Source of the DNA: Ambrosia x helenae
Lineage: Eukaryota; Streptophyta; Magnoliopsida; Asterales; Asteraceae
Assembly (NCBI GenBank): GCA_030844895.1
Contig: CM061233.1
Span: 54,923,453-54,987,452, forward strand
Reading direction: 5' to 3'
DNA: 64,000 nucleotides
Both the position numbers and the translations under genes were made by a program. Shown in pieces: positions 24,938 through 36,577 of the stretch (its first letter is position 1; each line of letters starts with the position of its first letter). Below the pieces are notes generated by a model. The model had not been told where the DNA came from and did no database searches. It saw only the letters and a list, made by a program, of their open reading frames with translations.

Positions 24938-26131
24938 TTAAGTAGCTGGAGGGTCTTGATCTCGGTTTAGTTTAGGGCATCGGTTACGGTAGTGATTTGG
25001 GTCTCCACATTCATAGCATTGACCATAGTTGTATTGATTAAGGTTAGCAGCTTGAGCAGGGTTGGTGGGTTGGTTGGCATTAGGATTTGGGGTCTCGCGA
25101 CATGTATTAACTAGATGGCCATACCTACCACAATTGGTGCACAAGTGACACGCTGAAGTAGTGGGATGATGTCGGTTGCATGTGTTACACAATGGATGGT
25201 TTCCTGTATAAGGTTTCTTGTTAGAGGCTTGTGGAGTGAGGTTTGCAGCAGGATCCCTGGTCTTACGTTTCTGGTTCTCAGTGGTTACCGCGGCTACAAT
25301 ACTTGTTTTATTGCCTTTCCGAACTAAGGTCCCGTTCTTTACGTGATTATCAGTTAAGGTAGCTGCTAAACGTTTGGCTTCCTCCAAGGTGGCAGGATTC
25401 CTTCCCCACACCGTATCCTGGATTTGCATGGGCAGACCACCGATGTACTTCTCGATGGCTACCGACAGGGGAGTGACTTTGTGGGGTAACAATAAGCTAA
25501 GCTCGTGAAAGCGGGTGTTGTAGGCAAGGTTTTCCCCACTATCTTGAACTAAGGTGTGGAACTCATCCTCAAGCTTCTTAACTTCATTGCGAGGACAAAA
25601 CTCTTCCTTCATGACCTCCTTGACTTGGTCCCATGTCATAGCAAGAGCAACTTCGGCCCCACGAGTACGTTTTTCTTCATTCCACCAAGTGAGTGCTCGT
25701 TTATGGAGAACACTCATGGCGTAACGAACCTTGAAGTTGTCGGGGCAATCACTGTTGATGAAGGCATTCTCAATACCCTCAAACCACTGGAGGAGTCCTG
25801 TAGCTCCTTCTTCACCACTAAACTTTGGAGGGTTACAAGAGTTGAAATGCTTAAGGGTGCAGGCTGGGGGTCCATTTCCATTACCATTGTCGTTCCCGTT
25901 CCCGTTCCCGTTGCCATGACCGTTCCCGTTGCCGTTCATTTGGATGACCTGAGCGAGTAAATTGGGAACCAGAGTTGCGATTTGCTGCGCCATTTGTTGA
26001 GAAATGATCGCAGCCAATTGAGCATCGATACCATTGTTGTTGTGGTTAGGAACTTGGTCATGGTTATGGTTGTCACCACCTTCTTCATGGTTTTCACCAT
26101 TGCTGTTGCGAGTGCTGCGACGTGGAGGCAT
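24938..26131 (-). CDS. gag: Gag polyprotein, intact (397 aa)
   Basis: This is an uninterrupted capsid-nucleocapsid frame of a Ty3/gypsy-type element. I choose the start MPPRRSTRNS (26131); the frame is open six codons further (to 26149). After an Asn/Gly/His-rich N-terminus comes the retrotransposon gag domain (about residues 100-270): FSGEEGATGLLQWFEGIENA, HKRALTWWNEEKRTRG, FCPRNEVKKLEDEF, FHELSLLLPHKV, YIGGLPMQIQDTVWGRNPAT. The tail has two CCHC zinc knuckles, CTNCGRYGHLVNTC and CYECGDPNHYRNRC, that would bind element RNA, plus an earlier Cys/His cluster. It stops with no protease or pol downstream. An open gag in an element with no pol suggests selection for Gag or recent activity. It could package related RNAs in trans. 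Confidence 0.93.
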   Translation of the reverse strand: MPPRRSTRNSNGENHEEGGDNHNHDQVPNHNNNGIDAQLAAIISQQMAQQIATLVPNLLAQVIQMNGNGNGHGNGNGNGNDNGNGNGPPACTLKHFNSCNPPKFSGEEGATGLLQWFEGIENAFINSDCPDNFKVRYAMSVLHKRALTWWNEEKRTRGAEVALAMTWDQVKEVMKEEFCPRNEVKKLEDEFHTLVQDSGENLAYNTRFHELSLLLPHKVTPLSVAIEKYIGGLPMQIQDTVWGRNPATLEEAKRLAATLTDNHVKNGTLVRKGNKTSIVAAVTTENQKRKTRDPAANLTPQASNKKPYTGNHPLCNTCNRHHPTTSACHLCTNCGRYGHLVNTCRETPNPNANQPTNPAQAANLNQYNYGQCYECGDPNHYRNRCPKLNRDQDPPAT

Positions 26132-26380
26132 GATCTGTAATAGACACAATGAAATTAATGAGATTATATAAGGAATGTAATCATTTATTCATTAATTAAA
26201 ACGAATAAACGAAAACGTTGACTTATCAAAGATTCTAAATTCTAATAACATATGAAGACGTGCTTTAGCCTATAAGTGAACACTCATCCCGAGAATTCCC
26301 AGGTAGGCATCCGGTCCCTCGTCTGATTGGGATATATGCGCAATGCCAGCCTAGACAGAAGACTCAGAATACAGGCGTTC

Positions 26381-26400
26381 ACCCTTCCAGATTGCACGTG
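26381..26400 (-). promoter_or_regulatory. Conserved leader box, element 2
   Basis: The minus strand has the same 20 bases as 6160-6179 and 58484-58503, between primer site and gag. Confidence 0.6.
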
Positions 26401-26640
26401 TTCGTTATTAAAATCTAGAACTTCGACGAGATCTCAAGGTGGTTCAGGTTAAACCTGGGGATTTTGTCCTATTAGTCTATGAGTAGATCCACTGATGGAG
26501 AGCAACCTTCTTGTAAGGATGAGAGTAAGGATATGAAGTAGGAGGGAGGTAGAGTATAGCAAGTAAAGGAGCAAGTACTGGTTAAATCCTATGGTTATAG
26601 ACTAGATTATTTTTCTAATAACCTAATTCCCTATAACCAT

Positions 26641-26653
26641 GGCTCTGATACCA
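26641..26653 (-). other. Primer binding site, initiator-Met tRNA
   Basis: The minus strand reads TGGTATCAGAGCC, three bases from the LTR that starts at 26657. Confidence 0.88.
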
Positions 26654-28131
26654 ATCTGTAACACCCCAACCGATGGCGGAAACATCGGGATGTCACGTAG
26701 TGATGATTGTTCAGTAGCTCATGGTGAATAATAAGTTTCATTAAATGATTTTAAATAATTTACATACAATTGTTCTACAAGAATTCGTACATCAAATTGA
26801 ATAAAACTATGCACATATCTTCAAGCAAATCTTCAAGCAAGTAGAACCTGAAACATGTTAAGTTGAAAATATTTTGGGTCAACAATTGTTGGTGAGAATA
26901 CATAGGTTTTTGAAAATAAATGATAACAATAGTTTGTACAACATTCAAAGTTGTATGATGATAGAGTATGATACCGACATGTAGCAATGCGTCTTTGTAC
27001 AACCAAACCTTGTGTCGACTGATGACTAACTCGCAAGTTAGTTAAATGTTATTACTGTTATCGATCATCCCTGAGTCTATGCGGGGATGGGTTTGTCAGA
27101 CCTATAGCGCTATAATCTAAACAGGCGGCTTGATCATTGTTAATGATTGTACTGTGTCTTTTTGTTACAGTCAAATGATAGAATGATGTTGTAATTGAAT
27201 CACAAGTAAATATGAGTAAATGATAGTATAAAATATTTGAACATGTTTCACCCCAAAAATGGTGAAAATAGAGTAAAGGGGCTATGTAAACTCACCTTGG
27301 TAAAATGTTATTCCTTGAAAAATAGTGTGTTGCCCAAATATGTCAAGTATCACCCTATAATAAGGTAATAAATATGTCTAAGTCTATCAAGTCTACAAAT
27401 GTATAAGTTTCTAGGGCTTCGAATTGGGGATAAATGCTCGTTTGATTAATACTAAAAAAATATTCGACAATTGAGGGAAATTTAGTAAATTAATGACTAA
27501 AAATCTTTTTATGAAATTTAAATCCAAGATGGTCACAAAAATGTGTTTAAAGTATAAAAATAATTTTTATATAATTATTTTCTTTAAAATAGATTATTAA
27601 ATCTATTTATTACAAATTGTCAAACTTTAACTTTAATAATTAAAATTTCTAAAATTAAAGAATTATCAGTTTAAAAATCATATTTCTGTTCTAAATATTC
27701 AGAAATAATTTCTATAAAATTTTGGTGCAAAAATATTAAAAATTGGATTTATTATGATTTAATTATGATTAAAACTCACAAAAATTGATTAAAAATATTA
27801 AATCAATGATTTTTCTGAAATAAAAATCATTTCTGAAAAGCTTAATGTTATAAAAACTTAGGATAATTTTTGTGAAATTAATAAGATCGTTTTGATATTT
27901 TATAGATTTTTATAAATAAAATAGAATAAACTTGATTTAATTATTATAAATATTAAATAAATAAATTTTAGAAAACTAAAAATTGTAAGTTGAACTTTTA
28001 CATCAGATTTGATAAATATAATTTTTTTTAGAATTTATAAAAGTGTTTTAGTATTTTAAAATGAATTTTTAAAATACAAGCAATATATATTGAAACTTGA
28101 TAAAACAAAACAAAAGAGAAAAAAAAAAGCT

Positions 28132-28209
28132 GTTGCCATGGCTCGAACCCTCGTGGCCTGTATGGCATGCACCAAGCACAACCACTTGGTCCAGACCAGT
28201 GGTTGTGTT
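28132..28209 (-). other. tRNA-like module A, element 2 right LTR
   Basis: Same organisation as 17208-17286. Confidence 0.53.
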
Positions 28210-28821
28210 TGGTTTCAGTTGAATAAAATTATATACTACATCAGTTCTAAGTGTTCTTCCCCAAAATTGATTTCGTGCCCTAGACTTTACAATCACACAA
28301 TCTAACAAGCAATAACCCGATTCATTATAGGGCTATTGCTTGTTGATAGACGATGAACAAAACCCACAGAAAAGATTTCACTTACAATGTTTAATTGTTC
28401 ACGATTGCTCGGTCAACCAATAAGGTCAAAACGTGATTAATTAATCAACACAGAAGGTTTTTAAGTAAGAATTAGAGGTTGAGAGATGATGTTCGGCGAG
28501 GTTAGAAGGTCCAGCAACGTTCAATTTATAGGGTAATGGATTGGTGTTCGAATTGGCAAGTTTTGACCCGTATATTAATGTATGCGCGTATGATTTGATG
28601 ATGATTGACGAAATTTGATGATGCTCTACGTGTAATGGACGCGGATTATCAATAAAATTACTAATTACACATTACTTTCCATGTTTGTGTGATTTTGATT
28701 GATCAATCAAAGGAGATTAGTCTCCCCATGGCTGCATACGCGTGGAACAGCAACAGGGAAAGGAAACAGACTTGTTTCCAAATTGTGTTAAATAAATAAC
28801 TTACCTAAACATTATCACTAT

Positions 28822-28904
28822 TGGCAACATGGACTAGTGGTAGTGGTGTGTGGATGTTTGGCTTGAACCGGCCTGCTGCTCGGGTTCGAAACCCAGCAGA
28901 GGCA
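28822..28904 (+). other. tRNA-like module B, element 2 right LTR
   Basis: Same organisation as 17900-17982, with the exact B-box GGTTCGAAACC. Confidence 0.56.
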
Positions 28905-29072
28905 AAAAAAAATTTTTTTTTAAATAGCAAAGAAGGAAGGGAGGGGAGAGGGGTCTTGGGCCGGATCTCTGGTGGGCCGGAATATAGCTGGGCTGGGCAT
29001 AAGTGTTGGGTTCAAAATGATTTAGTTTGTGGGTTTTGTTTATCCAAAACTTTTTTTTTCTACACACTAAAC

Positions 29073-29112
<40 letters not shown>

Positions 29113-29230
29113 TACACATATAGATATATAATTATCATTGTATAGGGGTTCAAAATATCACCAAGAATAATAGGGCTTGTCGTTTTAATCCGTAATGTAT
29201 AAATAGTTAAATGCGAAATGTTACAACAAC

Positions 29231-31445
29231 CCAGGTGTTATTCCTATACAAGGCTTTCATCTTAGTGTTCATAGCCTTAATCCAATTAGGATCTTTTGAG
29301 GCTTGAAAATAAGATGTGGGTTCAATGGACTTATTTACATTAGAAACAAAACTAAAGTTATCAGAATACAAATTGGAGTAATTAACACATTTTTCAACAC
29401 CATACTTGTCTTTTCCCTCCACAATGTAATCACTAAACTTTCTAGGCATATTAAACACTCTAGTAGAGTGTCCAATAATTCCCTCAAATGGCTTAGACTC
29501 TTCATCTACAGGCCTACATCATTGTCAGCCACCTCAGGAGGACTACTACATCCTGGACTACCAGGCTGCAGTCCACTAGGATGATGGTCTACCCCCCCCC
29601 CCCCCCCCCCCCAGCAGCCCTGGGAGCAGTTTCTGGTTGTTGACTAGTTGGGCTTGTATGAGTACTAATGGTTCCCCTTTCATCATTGGGAAGGTTGTTA
29701 GTCATACTAGAAGATTGAGTCTCACTTGCTTCAATACTATCAAAAAATTTTAAAGTTGTAAGACCACTATTATCATTATCAAAAATCTCATTTTGTAAAA
29801 TTTTTTGTTTAAAAGGATATATATCCTCATAAAACCTAACATCTCTTGAATATTCAACCTTTTTTTGTTTCAAGACACCACAATTTATAACCCTTTTTAA
29901 GATTTGAATACCCAATTAAGACACTTTTTTCTGCCCTACTAGACAGTTTATCAGGATCATTTAAAATAGTATTGAAGCAAAGACACCCAAAATTCCTACT
30001 AAGTGTGGGGGGGGGGGCAAACATTACCTCATAAGGACTCCTACCAGACAGAACAGACGAGGGAACCCTGTTAATCAAGTATGTGACAGTTAATACACAA
30101 TCAGACCAGAACCTAAGAGGCAACCCACTCTGAAACAAAAGAGCTCTAGCCATGTTAAGAAGATGTATGTCTTTTCTTTCCACCACACTATTCTGCTATG
30201 GTGTATAAACACAAGAATTTTGATGAATAATACCTTTTGACACACAAAAAGACTCCATTTGTTTGTTTATAAACTCAGTACCATTATCACTTCTAAAAAC
30301 TTTAACTCTGGTTTTAAACTGAGTTATTAATAATTCATAAAAAGCCATTAAGTTTTTCAAAAACCTCTCCTTTTCCTTTCATCATATAACATCATACAGT
30401 TCTAGTAAAATCATCAACCATAGTTAGAAAGTATTTATAGCCTTCCCTACTTGCTATTTTGTAGGGACCCAGACATCTAAATGAACTAATTCTCCTATGG
30501 TTTTAGTTTTATGTTCACTAATGGGAAAAGGGGCTCTAACTTGTTTAGCTTTATGACAAATTTCACAAGGTTTAGAATCAGTTTTGTTAATGCCCAGATC
30601 AGATGGATGCCTCAATCTACTATGCCAAAGATTTCTATCATTAATACTACTAAAACAAACATTACTACTACTCACATTGTCACCAACAAAATACAAGCCA
30701 TCACTTTGCCTACCAGTCACCATAATTCTCTTGGATTTGGAATCCTAAACATAACAATTATGTTCATCAAATAAGACAGATAACTGATTATCCTTAGCAA
30801 GTTTATGAACTGACATTAAACTCACACAATAATCAGGAACTAAGAAAACATCTTTTAAAAACAACTCCTTCTGCTAATTGAATGTCACCAATCTTGGTGA
30901 CTTTAGTACAAGTCCCATTAGGATGTTTAACTTGTATATCATAGTCTCCTACATCTATACAGTTAAACATACACTCATCACATTTAGTCATATGTTGGTT
31001 TGCACCTGAATCGGTGATTCAACCATGACTAATAGCATATTTAATAAAACTAGAACAATTAGACCAATTTTCAAAAATATCTCCCAACCTAGATATTCTA
31101 GACATACAAGAAAACCCAGAGATGATAACACTCTCACCTCCATTTTTGGAACTTTGTGCTTCATTGCTATTTTTCTCACTGATCAGATTCATCAGCTTTG
31201 ATATCTGTTCAGGTGAAAAAGGAACAGCAGAAGCAGTAGCAGAAGAAGAATTTTTACCACCAGACATGTTACTAGAAGCATTATATTTATAAGACTGGTT
31301 GTTTTGTCGATTAGGAACCCCTTTTTTAACCCTTGGTGGATAACCAACCAACTCAAAGCACCTATCCACTGTATGACCAATCCTGTTACAGTGGGTGCAC
31401 TTTAAGTTGGGATTAGGCCCTCTGTTAAAACTCTTCCTATTGTCA
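29231..31445 (-). pseudogene. Copia zinc knuckle, integrase and RT start, broken
   Basis: In minus-strand order: a CCHC knuckle, CTHCNRIGHTVDRC (31019-31445); a GAG-pre-integrase domain with LWHSRLRHPSDLG and CEICHKAKQ, the HHCC zinc site (30454-30723); the integrase core end with LPLRFWSDCVLTVTYLINR (29854-30186); a linker (29589-29915); and the start of the RT region, WIKAMNTKMKALYRNNTW (29231-29458). Several frame changes and stops separate these, and a C run of about 22 at 29590-29612 (a G run on the coding strand) breaks the linker. The gene continues at 15726 across the inserted element. Confidence 0.88.
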
Positions 31446-31450
31446 GTAAC

Positions 31451-33152
31451 TGATGTGTCGTAAAACACATCTATTCTCCTATGTATTTTGAGTTATAAAT
31501 TGAGTCTTCTGTATATAGTTTTTAATAATTTTAGGCGTGTATTCGTTTGTTTGTCTATTTTTATCATTGTATAGTTTTTATTAGTTTTTGGTACTCTTAT
31601 TACTCGTTTTTATCATTTTATAGGTGTTCGTGGAGAATGAGCTCAAAAGAAAGAATTTTAGTTGAGACACGGACACTTGAGATCATGTGTTCATGGAGAT
31701 TGGAGCGTAAACGAGCAACTTTGGTCAAGCCAAGAACACCTAATACGAGAGCATGGAGTAATAATAGTATATAATAATAATACTAATAATATAAAAAAAT
31801 AGATAAATGGGCCGTAGCCCAAGCCAATTCATTCAACACATTCTAAAAGTCGGTCTCCAAACATGATATAGATATGGATATATGTTTAATATTTAGACGG
31901 CACATTATCTGGGAGGAGCCGTGCGTTTCATTCAAAAAGGATTTTTATTAACTAAAATTCAACTTGGAATCGCACAGTCAAGCACCGGCCAACTACGGTG
32001 ACGAGCGAAAGGGCACGAAAGGAGAAAAGGCCACGGGCACGTTAAAGATCAATAGCCAACGAGCATTGGGTTAGGTTTAGTTTTTATTTATTTTTTCTAT
32101 AGACATGGTTAAAGCTATTTTTATTTATTTTGTGAAGATGTTTTTAAATATTATTGGCTAAACCTTTTATTGGTGACTTGGGATGATGAACTAGAGTTTG
32201 GTTTTTAATTAAAGACTTATGTTTTTCGTTTTGGATGTGTTGGGTTACATGATTTAATTTTTATGTTTGATTTTGAATATTTGTGTGCTGGCGCTTTTTG
32301 ATTTGATTACTTGTTTGTTGGTTTTGATGTTCTAGGCACATAGGAATATCCCCTAGATCTAGAAATCATTCTAGTTTGATTAACTTTTGTTGTCGAGCTA
32401 GTTCTTGCAGTTAGGAATAGCGCAAGTTTAACAGGTTTTTAAAATCAATTAGTTAAGGTGTGCAATCCCTTCCCGAAGGTTAGGAATATAATTTGGGATT
32501 GCTAGGTTGACTAACTAGGCATTGTTTGGTGGTTTGGTTATCGCTAGGGCGAGGCCGATTACTTATTCGTGTTTAGAGTTTTCCTAGGATTTCATTCGTA
32601 TTAGTTAAGTCTGCTTCACAGTTTGGGAGTTTTCGATCCAAGAGTGGTTGATTAAAGGATTACTGTGGGATTTGGTTTCGCTGGGGCGATCCACTTTCAT
32701 TTTAGCATCTCAACACTTGTCCCGCCTTGAGTCCAGTTGACTATCCTTGACAGGAGGTTTGTTAGATGAGAATAGGGTCTCCAACCTGATTACATAGGTC
32801 AGCTTTTATAACCAGAGTCTAGGGATTCTACCCAGGTTACCAGCCTCCTTCCTACCTAATTTCTCTAGTTCCTTAAGTTCCCATTAGTTGTCAAGTTAAG
32901 TTAAGTTTAATCTATTTTAATTAAGTTTGTGTTTAATAGTTTAAATACCCCCCATTTAAGTATATATTTATTAGACTAGTATTTCGGTATAGGTTGTGAT
33001 CTAGAGTTGCATTCGCGTCTTTGGGTTCGATACTCGGTCTTATCTGTTTACTGCTTTGCGACCGGTACACTTGCCGTGCGTGTGTAGTTTTTAGGTGAGT
33101 CGTTTTAATTAAAGCTTGTGTTATTTTTATATATATACATTTACACACATCA
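31451..33152 (+). repeat. 5' LTR of the tRNA-Asp element
   Basis: TGATGTGTCG at the start, CACACATCA at the end. It is near-identical to 36578-38304 apart from the 25-bp duplication and a few substitutions. Confidence 0.92.
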
Positions 33153-33158
33153 AGTTTT

Positions 33159-33176
33159 TGGCGCCGTTGCCGGGGA
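33159..33176 (+). other. Primer binding site, tRNA-Asp
   Basis: TGGCGCCGTTGCCGGGGA is complementary to the 3' end of plant tRNA-Asp and lies six bases after the LTR. Confidence 0.85.
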
Positions 33177-33304
33177 CGCAATTAGCACTCTTGAGAATTA
33201 TCCGATCCGTTTCTGGTCTACTATTTTGTGAATAATTATTGTTTTTATTTTTTTTTCTAATTATTATTTTTATTTTTTATTCGTAATATATAATTTTTTT
33301 TATC

Positions 33305-34420
33305 ATGTGCGAGATCTGCGGAGGACCCCACTTTACCATAAGATGCCCTCATTCATATTCATCGGGGTATTCTACGGATTATTATTCTAACACGTATTTG
33401 CAGCCGCAGCCATATCAGCCATACCAGCCTTTATACCCACAGGCTAACCGGTGGTTTAACCCTGCAACATCTGAGTCACTAGATAGAACAACACGTCGGC
33501 TTGATCGTCTACAAGCTGAGATGTATGAGGATAGGCATGGTGGTAACTCGTCAGAGTATCCACTTAGCCAACATTTGTATCCACATCCCGATTATCGGGA
33601 TGTCTCGTCTCACACTAGACCCGATTTTGCCGCCTTACTTGCTAAACAACAGCTCATGCTCGAGGATATCGATTCTTTGCTATCCAAGCGCACCGGCTAT
33701 TTGAGGGAACAAGATGCGGCAATTAATAGGCTAGAGGCTCAGGTGGATGAACTGAAGACCATAATGGACGTTGAAGTCCCACCTCCAGTTCAGCAGGTTT
33801 ATTTCATATATGATGATCCAGACGAGATGGTAACACTTACATTACCTGATTGTATTAGTCCCGTTACTAAAACTGTTTGTCCTTACTCATCTGATTCTAT
33901 GCATGATTTAACTGACCCATATGATTCTTTACACTTGTCTTGTGAGGATGATATTTTGCAGGATTCAGGGTTAGAGCCAGAGACCATAATGGACGCCTTA
34001 GTCCCACCTTTGGTTCAGCAGGATGAGCAGCCTTGCCAGATCTCTAGTTCAAGAGCATACCCTTGGGAGGCAGATGTTTGGAGTGATGATGAGGAGATAG
34101 AAAGGATAGCCTGGGACGCGCATAGGAAAGCCATGATGGAGAAGATAGGGGAGGCTGAGGAAGATATGGATTTTTCAGAATCCACGGGCTGGCTGTTTGA
34201 GGAAGAAGTGGTGGAAGAGGAAGACACCACTGACCTGCTTGAAGAAGCAGCTGATGAGGAAGCAGAGTTTGGTGACAAGTTAGTTGATATGTCAGCTCCA
34301 GAAGTGGACAAAGATTTTGAACAAGTGTCACCAAACAAGGAAGATGAGAAAGAAGCAGTGGTGGAAGAAGAAGAACACCACAGCTGGCCCGTGCAGGCAT
34401 TGATATTACACTGCTATTAG
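33305..34420 (+). CDS. Acidic Gag-like protein with N-terminal CCHC motif (371 aa)
   Basis: This is the only long frame of the element. It starts MCEICGGPHFTIRCPH, so a knuckle-like C-x2-C-x3-H-x4-C sits at residues 2-13. A Tyr/Gln/Pro-rich stretch follows (about 15-55), then a probable coiled coil around residues 110-155 (LEDIDSLLSKRTGYLREQD, LEAQVDELKTIMD). The C-terminal half is strongly acidic (EEEVVEEEDTTDLLEEAADE). MDVEVPPPVQQ and MDALVPPLVQQ form a repeated pair. A knuckle at the start and no capsid domain suggest the C-terminal remnant of a longer gag, perhaps re-used as a short protein. Function is unknown. Confidence 0.7.
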   Translation: MCEICGGPHFTIRCPHSYSSGYSTDYYSNTYLQPQPYQPYQPLYPQANRWFNPATSESLDRTTRRLDRLQAEMYEDRHGGNSSEYPLSQHLYPHPDYRDVSSHTRPDFAALLAKQQLMLEDIDSLLSKRTGYLREQDAAINRLEAQVDELKTIMDVEVPPPVQQVYFIYDDPDEMVTLTLPDCISPVTKTVCPYSSDSMHDLTDPYDSLHLSCEDDILQDSGLEPETIMDALVPPLVQQDEQPCQISSSRAYPWEADVWSDDEEIERIAWDAHRKAMMEKIGEAEEDMDFSESTGWLFEEEVVEEEDTTDLLEEAADEEAEFGDKLVDMSAPEVDKDFEQVSPNKEDEKEAVVEEEEHHSWPVQALILHCY

Positions 34421-34692
34421 TGCCACCACCATGGCCACCACCACGGGAGAAGGCGAAGAGGCACCTGGACCGACACAGGGTGAGGATCAGGAGTTGCAGA
34501 GACAACAAGTCCCCTCATTACATGCCAAGAATCAGGTTTGGTCCAGGTAAATTTAAATATTGGTGGCCCGACCCATTTAAAGTCGATAAAATATTTTTCA
34601 ATTCCACTAATGTAATTTTTCTAAATAATATGGACCGGGTGGAATTAAACGGGTTGGATCGGGTCCAGATAAAAGAGAAGCCCCCTGATTAA
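34421..34692 (+). pseudogene. Integrase-tail-like remnant
   Basis: An open stretch overlapping the stop of the upstream frame, without an ATG at its start. It contains FGPGKFKYWWPDPFKVDKIF, resembling the C-terminal tail after plant gypsy integrase (GPGK...W.GPF). A TTTAAGTGTGGGGAGG motif follows immediately at about 34693. I infer that a deletion joined a gag remnant to the end of pol. Confidence 0.5.
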
Positions 34693-36556
34693 GTTTAAGT
34701 GTGGGGAGGCTATGTAGAGTTTGTAAATTTATATTTACACCTATTTATTTGTTTTTTTTTCTAGCTTTTCATTTTTTTTATTTGTGGTCTGTCAATCGGT
34801 AGTGGTTCATAGGTTTTTATTTTTTATTTTTTTTTCTTTGTTTTTTTTTTTTTGTGTCTTTGAGTCTGTTTGCAAGTTTGCGTGTTTGCTTAGGTAAAGG
34901 AAATTTCACAATGAGCGGGTCCCATGTATTATCTTTATATATATTTTATGACTGGGAGTTTTGGTAAAGATTTGGGTAATAAGAGAATTTTTCTTAAAAA
35001 AAAAAAATTAATTAATTAACTTTCTCTGAAAAAGACTTTTCACGTAATGTGAGGAGTCTGGGCTGACCTGTTCGCCTCATGCGACCAGCTATTACCCCGG
35101 AAAGTTATATATTTTTTTTCTCTTGCAACGCGTGTTGTGATCACCAGTGTCCTTCACGTTGAGCGAGAATCGGAATTTTTTTTTCTTTCTACCCATTTGG
35201 TTTTACCACCATTCACCGTCATTTTGCCAAGCAGGTACGTTTTCTTGTCTGTTGTTATATTATGAGTCTAAGTTAGTAGTTTGAGTCTTTTTATTTTTGT
35301 GTGGTTCGGTATTATGCTCGGGTCTTGTTTGTTTCATTTTGTGCAGGTTTGGATTGTACCGCTCGTACTCAATCTCCATTCGGGCGATTCTGGAGCTGTA
35401 CGTTATATTGAAGCAACCCGAGAGTTTACCATTGTGTTAGAGCCGATCGCGACCAAAATGCTATACGATCGAGTTGGATTGGACTAGAGTTTTTGGAGCT
35501 TACGCATTAATTAACCAGCTAAGTCTTTTCCAATTTGCCCTCGTCTTTTTATTTTTGTATTCGGAATTTTTTTTATTATTTTTTGTTTTGAGTCGTTTTC
35601 TATTCCTACATTGAGGGCAATGTAGAGTTTAAGTGTGGGGATGGGAAACTGTCGTTTAGTTTGTATATAAAGTCGTTTGAGTAGTTTGTATATAAAGTCG
35701 TTTGAAAAAAAAAAAAAAAAAAAAAACGAAAAAAAAGTCCCTGATTTTGAAGTTTGCATTATATAAAATATGGAAAATGATAGATAAAATCAAGTGTCTG
35801 GTTTTCAAATACTATATATATTAGACGAATAAATAATCGAAAGCGTGTTAACTTGGGATGTGTGGGTAGGCCCAGCCGGTAGAAAAGTTTCCTTTGAGCT
35901 AATACACCTAAATATATTAGGATACCTTGTGGGTTCTCATCTAGGAAAAAAATGGGGAAGCTGAAACCGCCAATAATAGTATAAGAAGCACCGTTATAAG
36001 TAGAAAACCGTTAGAATTTCTAATCACTTAAAAAAAAATTAGAAATCAAAGCAAAAATGCTGAAGCTTAAGGTGTCTGGCCACTGGGATAGCGACTTGGA
36101 TTGGTCACACCCTTTGAGTTAAGTATGCTGAGATGAAAAAAAAATTGCTGAAGCTTAAGGTGCCTGGCCACTGGGATAGCGACTTGGATTGGTCACACCC
36201 TCTGAGTTAAGTATGCAAAAAAAAAAAAAAAAAAAAAAGTGATTTTAAATTCTCTTGGTTTTCTACATAAGACGGTTGGGAAATGGTCAATTGGTCGTTC
36301 CTTTAGCTTCATAAGCTTGAGGCGGGATTAGGAGAAAGTGTGGCTTCCTTCGAGTGAGACCCTAGATAGACTAATCAACTTGAACTTAACATAAATAAAA
36401 AGGGGCTTGGGAACCGGCGGTTGGGTTTAAGAGGACAAGTATACCTGCAATCGCAGTTGGCACGTGATTAGATTTTTAAAATTAAAGTAACCTATGTTTT
36501 GAGGCCAGATTACTTGATTGTGATTCCATTGCATAATTCTTTTTCAGGGACGAAAA
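34693..36556 (+). other. Noncoding 3' part of the tRNA-Asp element
   Basis: No gene is seen. It holds a second TTTAAGTGTGGGGATGGG motif near 35629, a short duplication of TTTGTATATAAAGTCGTTTG at about 35660-35704, A runs, and a tandem pair at 36057-36216. Confidence 0.6.
36057..36216 (+). repeat. Tandem duplication, ~90-bp unit
   Basis: Two copies start at TGCTGAAGCTTAAGGTG and end at GAGTTAAGTATGC (about 36058-36130 and 36148-36216), differing at only a few bases and separated by an A-rich spacer. Confidence 0.85.
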
Positions 36557-36577
36557 AGGTTTAAGGGTGGGGATGTT
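36557..36577 (+). other. Polypurine tract of the tRNA-Asp element
   Basis: AAGGTTTAAGGGTGGGGATG directly precedes the 3' LTR. Confidence 0.8.

Larger units (their letters stand above)
15732..29225 (-). mobile_element. Gag-only LTR retrotransposon 2 (TR-GAG type)
   Basis: This element is inserted in the copia coding region with a perfect 5-bp duplication, ACAAC (15727-15731 and 29226-29230). It has two LTRs, an initiator-Met primer site at 26641-26653, one uninterrupted gag (24938-26131) and a polypurine tract. There is no pol gene. It spans 13,494 bp, of which 6,143 bp is a Helitron inside its left LTR, so its own length is about 7.35 kb. It is a relative of 1837-8908 with diverged LTRs but a homologous gag. 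Confidence 0.93.
26657..29225 (-). repeat. 5' LTR of gag-only element 2
   Basis: A 2,569-bp LTR without the Helitron, followed by ACAAC. It contains tRNA-like modules at 28132-28209 and 28822-28904 and a short (ATT)n at 29074-29097. Confidence 0.92.

Noticed and set aside
34015..34508. Minus-strand Ser- and Leu/Pro-rich frames
   Set aside because: They are antisense shadows of the acidic tail of the 33305-34420 frame.
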